From NCBI RefSeq assembly GCF_009720865.1, contig NZ_WNLA01000017.1, positions 95,602 to 159,601 on the forward strand: DNA of 64,000 nt. Direction: 5' to 3'. This DNA is from Pseudoduganella ginsengisoli. GTDB taxonomy: Bacteria; Pseudomonadota; Gammaproteobacteria; Burkholderiales; Burkholderiaceae_D. A program made the position numbers and the translations under genes. Shown in pieces: positions 61,683-64,000 of the stretch; position 1 is the first letter of the stretch, and the number at the start of each line of letters is the position of its first letter. The notes beneath the pieces were generated by a model. It was not told the DNA's origin. It ran no database searches and saw only the letters and a list, made by a program, of their open reading frames with translations.

Positions 61683-63840
61683 TCATAAGGTTTCCTCGTT
61701 CCAGAACAGCGCCTCATCCTTGACGCAGGTAGCGATCAGGCGGCTGGACCGTTTGCCGGCGCCCAGTTCGTCGAACAGGAAATCGACGCCCTGGCGGCGG
61801 GTGATGGCGTGGATACCCATGCCTTCCAAGTGTTTTTGCAGCGTCGCATCGATCATGCCGGCGCCTTCCCAAGGGCCCCAGTTGACCGACAGGTAGTGGC
61901 CGCTGCGGCTGGCGTTCAACGCCATCGCGCGCTTGTCGAGGTAAGCGTTGGCGGCTGAATAATCAGTCTGGCCGCGGTTGCCCAGCGTCGCGGAAATACT
62001 GGAGAAGAACACGACGAAGGCCGGTTCCGTCAGGCGGCCCAGGCTGTCGAGCACATTTTCCACGCCGCTGGCCTTGGTGTGGTAGACCCGCGCCAGCGAC
62101 GTTTCCTGCTTGTCCTTGAGGAAGCGGTCGTCCAGGATGCCGGCGCCAAACAGCACGCCATCGATGCGGCCATAGCGTTCCATCACGCAGCGCAGCGCGG
62201 TGTCAACCTGGTCCGGTTCGGTAACGTCGGCCTGCAGGTATTGGATTTCGCTGCCGAAGCTGCCAAGTTCCTCCATCGTGCGGCGCATCTGCTTGTCGGC
62301 CAGGACCGCGTTCACGGTTGCCTCGATATCCCGGGCACGCGTCGTTCCGCCTTGCTGTGCCAGTAATGCTTGGCGCAGCGCGGGCGCCGTGTCGGCGCCA
62401 GGGAAGGGTTCATCTCCAGCCGGCAGCGGCGAACGTCCCAGCAGCACGATGCGGCAGCGGTAGCGTTCCGCGAACGCCGACGCGAACCAGCTGGTAATGC
62501 CCTTGGCGCCGCCGACTATCACCACCACGGCCTCCGGCGGCAACTGCAGCGTTTCAGCCGAACTCACATAGGCCGGCCTTGGCAAGGCTTTGCGCACGTG
62601 GCGGACGCCGTCGCAATAGGCGACCGGCTGCGCCAGGATCTCGGGCTGGCTGAGTATTTCGCTCAGCACGCGCGCGGCCAGCGCTTCGGTGTCGAGCTGC
62701 GCCATGTCATGCAGGATCAGCGGGCGGATCACCGGCACTTTCGGCCATTCCCAGCGCAGGCTCACCAGCATGCCGCTGGCGCCGCTGCCGCATGACGGAG
62801 CATGGTAGCGGCCATCGTCATGGCGCAGTGGCGCGGCGTCGCTCTGGATCGTCATGACGGTGTCGATGGTGCGCGCATCGCAGGCGCGCAGCGCATGGAA
62901 CAGTCCCAGCACGTCCTGGTAGGGATCGTCGTCGCGGTTGAAGTACAGGATGCCGTTGGTGTCGAGCTGCAGGCCGGTCTGCAGCGCACCGCGCTCCAGC
63001 GGCTGCAGCCGAGCGCCAAGCGTGCCCAGCTTCTCGTGCAGCGCGTCGAACAGGGCGGCCGGGGCGCCGATGCAATGCAGCGTCTTGCCAGCCAGACGCG
63101 CTGGGGCAGCGGGCTGCAGCGGCTGCGGCGTGTACAGCACTTCCAGCACCCTGAGCGGGACCTGCGGCGCGGCCTGGGCGGGCGAGGGCGCAGCCTGCCG
63201 CGGCGGCTGTGCTTGCACCGCTGCCTGCTTGGGCTGGCTGTAGTCGGCCAGCCAGGTACTGATGCCGCGCAGTGTCTTGATCCTGGAAACTTGCTCCAGG
63301 AATTGCGCGGCGTCGTCGCCTAGTTCGTCGGGCGTGCCGGTACCGGCCAGGCCAAGTTCTTTGCCGATCTCGGACAGCAATTCGACCCGTTTGATGGAAT
63401 CGATACCGAGGTCGGCTTCCAGATCGAGGTCGGCATCGATCATGTCGTCCGGATAACCGGTGCGCGCGCAAATCAGCGCCCGGAGCCGGGCTTCAATGGT
63501 GCTGCGGTCATACGCCACCAGCGCGGCTGGTTCATGCGATGGCTGCGGGGCCGGTGCGGCAGGTTCGGCAGTCCGGCTCACATAGCCGGCCAGCCACGTG
63601 CTGATGCCGCGCAGTGTCTTGATCCTGGAGACTTCTTCCAGGAATTGCGCCGCATCGTCGCCCAGCTGGTCGGGTGCGCCGGCGCCGGCCACGCCCAGGT
63701 CCTTGCCGATTTCCGACAGCAATTCGACGCGCTTGATCGAGTCGATGCCGAGATCGGCTTCCAGGTCGAGATCGAGCTCGATCATTTCCTCGGGATAGCC
63801 GGTGCGCTCGCAAATCAGCGCCCGGAGTTTGCGCTCGATG
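61683..63840 (-). CDS. PUFA-synthase-like protein with tandem ACPs and ketoreductase (5' end lost at assembly break)
   Basis: The C-terminal part of a PfaA-like synthase. Two acyl carrier domains are in tandem, each with the PUFA-type LGIDSIKRVEL serine motif, 114 residues apart. An Ala/Pro-rich linker and a structural subdomain follow, then a ketoreductase with VVIVGGAKGITSWFASAFAERY, FFSSISATLGNRGQTDYSAANAYLDKR and SVNWGPWEGAGM. The reductase would reduce the 3-keto intermediate made by the KS. The N-terminus, which in PfaA holds KS and AT, is missing: at 63841 the frame runs into adapter-like sequence and continues artificially to 63911. It precedes the KS-AT-DH gene by 30 bases. Confidence 0.85.
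63247..63840 (-). repeat. 342-base tandem repeat encoding the two ACPs
   Basis: Positions 63247-63498 and 63589-63840 align with an offset of 342 bases and differ at only a minority of positions. Each unit encodes one ACP plus its upstream helix (ALIC.RTGYP). The second copy ends exactly where the adapter-like sequence begins, suggesting more copies exist beyond the break. Confidence 0.75.
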
Positions 63841-63873
63841 AGACCGGGAGAGCGCCGCGTAGGGAAAGAGTGT
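63841..63873. other. Illumina adapter-like sequence (assembly artefact)
   Basis: This stretch starts AGACCGGGAGAGCGCCGCGT and matches the reverse complement of the TruSeq read-1 adapter (AGATCGGAAGAGCG... ending AGGGAAAGAGTGT) at 29 of 33 bases. The four differences, at 63844, 63848, 63855 and 63858, are all transitions. On the minus strand it translates as SFPTRRSPGL, close to the SFPTRRSSDL peptide well known as adapter contamination. Confidence 0.9.
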
Positions 63874-63932
63874 GATGGAAAAAAAGCTTGCCTCCGTCCG
63901 TCAGCCTGCATTCAAGCTGGCTGCTGAATTGC

Positions 63933-64000
63933 TTATGCCCAGCCCATCATGCTCTGGATACCAACCAGCGTTGCCTGAACCGAGTTGGCGTCACTGGTGA
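63933..64000 (-). CDS. C-terminal fragment of an unrecognised reading frame (uncertain)
   Basis: After the adapter-like stretch, minus-strand sequence ending with TAA at 63933-63935 reads ...SDANSVQATLVGIQSMMGWA. It may be the end of a real gene, but the sequence is on the far side of the artefact and its base composition is less GC-rich than the PKS genes. It could come from elsewhere in the genome or another sample. No family was recognised. Confidence 0.2.
   Translation of the reverse strand, partial: TSDANSVQATLVGIQSMMGWA

Noticed and set aside
63841..63911. N-terminal 23-residue extension of the ACP-KR protein (MQADGRRQAFFPSHS...)
   Set aside because: It is encoded by adapter-like sequence and the unconnected stretch beyond it, not by the PKS gene.

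Overview
The window looks like a chromosome segment of a betaproteobacterium of the Oxalobacteraceae (Massilia / Duganella / Janthinobacterium group). I infer this from the high GC, the PEP-CTERM protein, the gene order rpsB-tsf-pyrH-frr-uppS-cdsA-dxr-rseP-bamA-skp-lpxD-fabZ-lpxA-lpxB-rnhB, and the overall codon style. No database search was run. No rRNA, tRNA, CRISPR array or insertion sequence was seen, and no gene-free stretch exceeds about 300 bases.

Layout. 1-5862: the C-terminal part of a cyclic-nucleotide phosphodiesterase/3'-nucleotidase, a PEP-CTERM surface protein, small unknown genes and a QseB/QseC-like two-component pair. 5896-10996 (minus): a PilZ flagellar brake protein, a 23S rRNA pseudouridine synthase, glnD and map. 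11264-26752 (plus): a long run of translation, isoprenoid, phospholipid, outer-membrane-assembly and lipid A genes, ending in an rRNA methyltransferase. 26794-35191: a REC-EAL protein, the ppsR/ppsA divergent pair, a long FabG-type reductase, an NfeD/paraslipin pair and a DUF4259 protein. 35267-38920 (minus): a secreted acetylesterase-like protein and an unusual HExxH protease fused to a helix-hairpin-helix tail. 39023-43846: small conserved genes (DUF1993, DUF1272, YbaK, Sir2), a FlgO-like lipoprotein pair, and smpB divergent from ratA-rnfH. 43874-48159 (minus): a gluconate-type cluster of porin, MFS transporter, gluconokinase and LacI-family repressor with a palindromic operator. 48203-54610: a DUF4124 protein, guaB, guaA and accessory genes (DUF1653, GH25 lysozyme, an unknown secreted protein, a CMD-family protein).

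54694 to the end (minus) is a compact polyketide/lipid biosynthetic operon. In transcription order it has a PUFA-synthase-like protein (tandem ACP then KR, 5' end missing), a KS-AT-DH-phosphopantetheinyl transferase megasynthase, a free ACP, an alpha/beta hydrolase and a UGT-like glycosyltransferase. The last three are coupled by overlap or near-overlap. I infer a glycosylated polyketide or hydroxy-fatty-acid product. This is the best candidate for an undescribed system here.

Assembly warning. Positions 63841-63873 match the reverse complement of the Illumina TruSeq read-1 adapter at 29 of 33 bases, with four transitions. The break sits at the edge of a 342-base tandem ACP repeat. Sequence to the right of 63840 should not be treated as contiguous with the PKS operon, and the apparent N-terminus of the ACP-KR protein is artificial.
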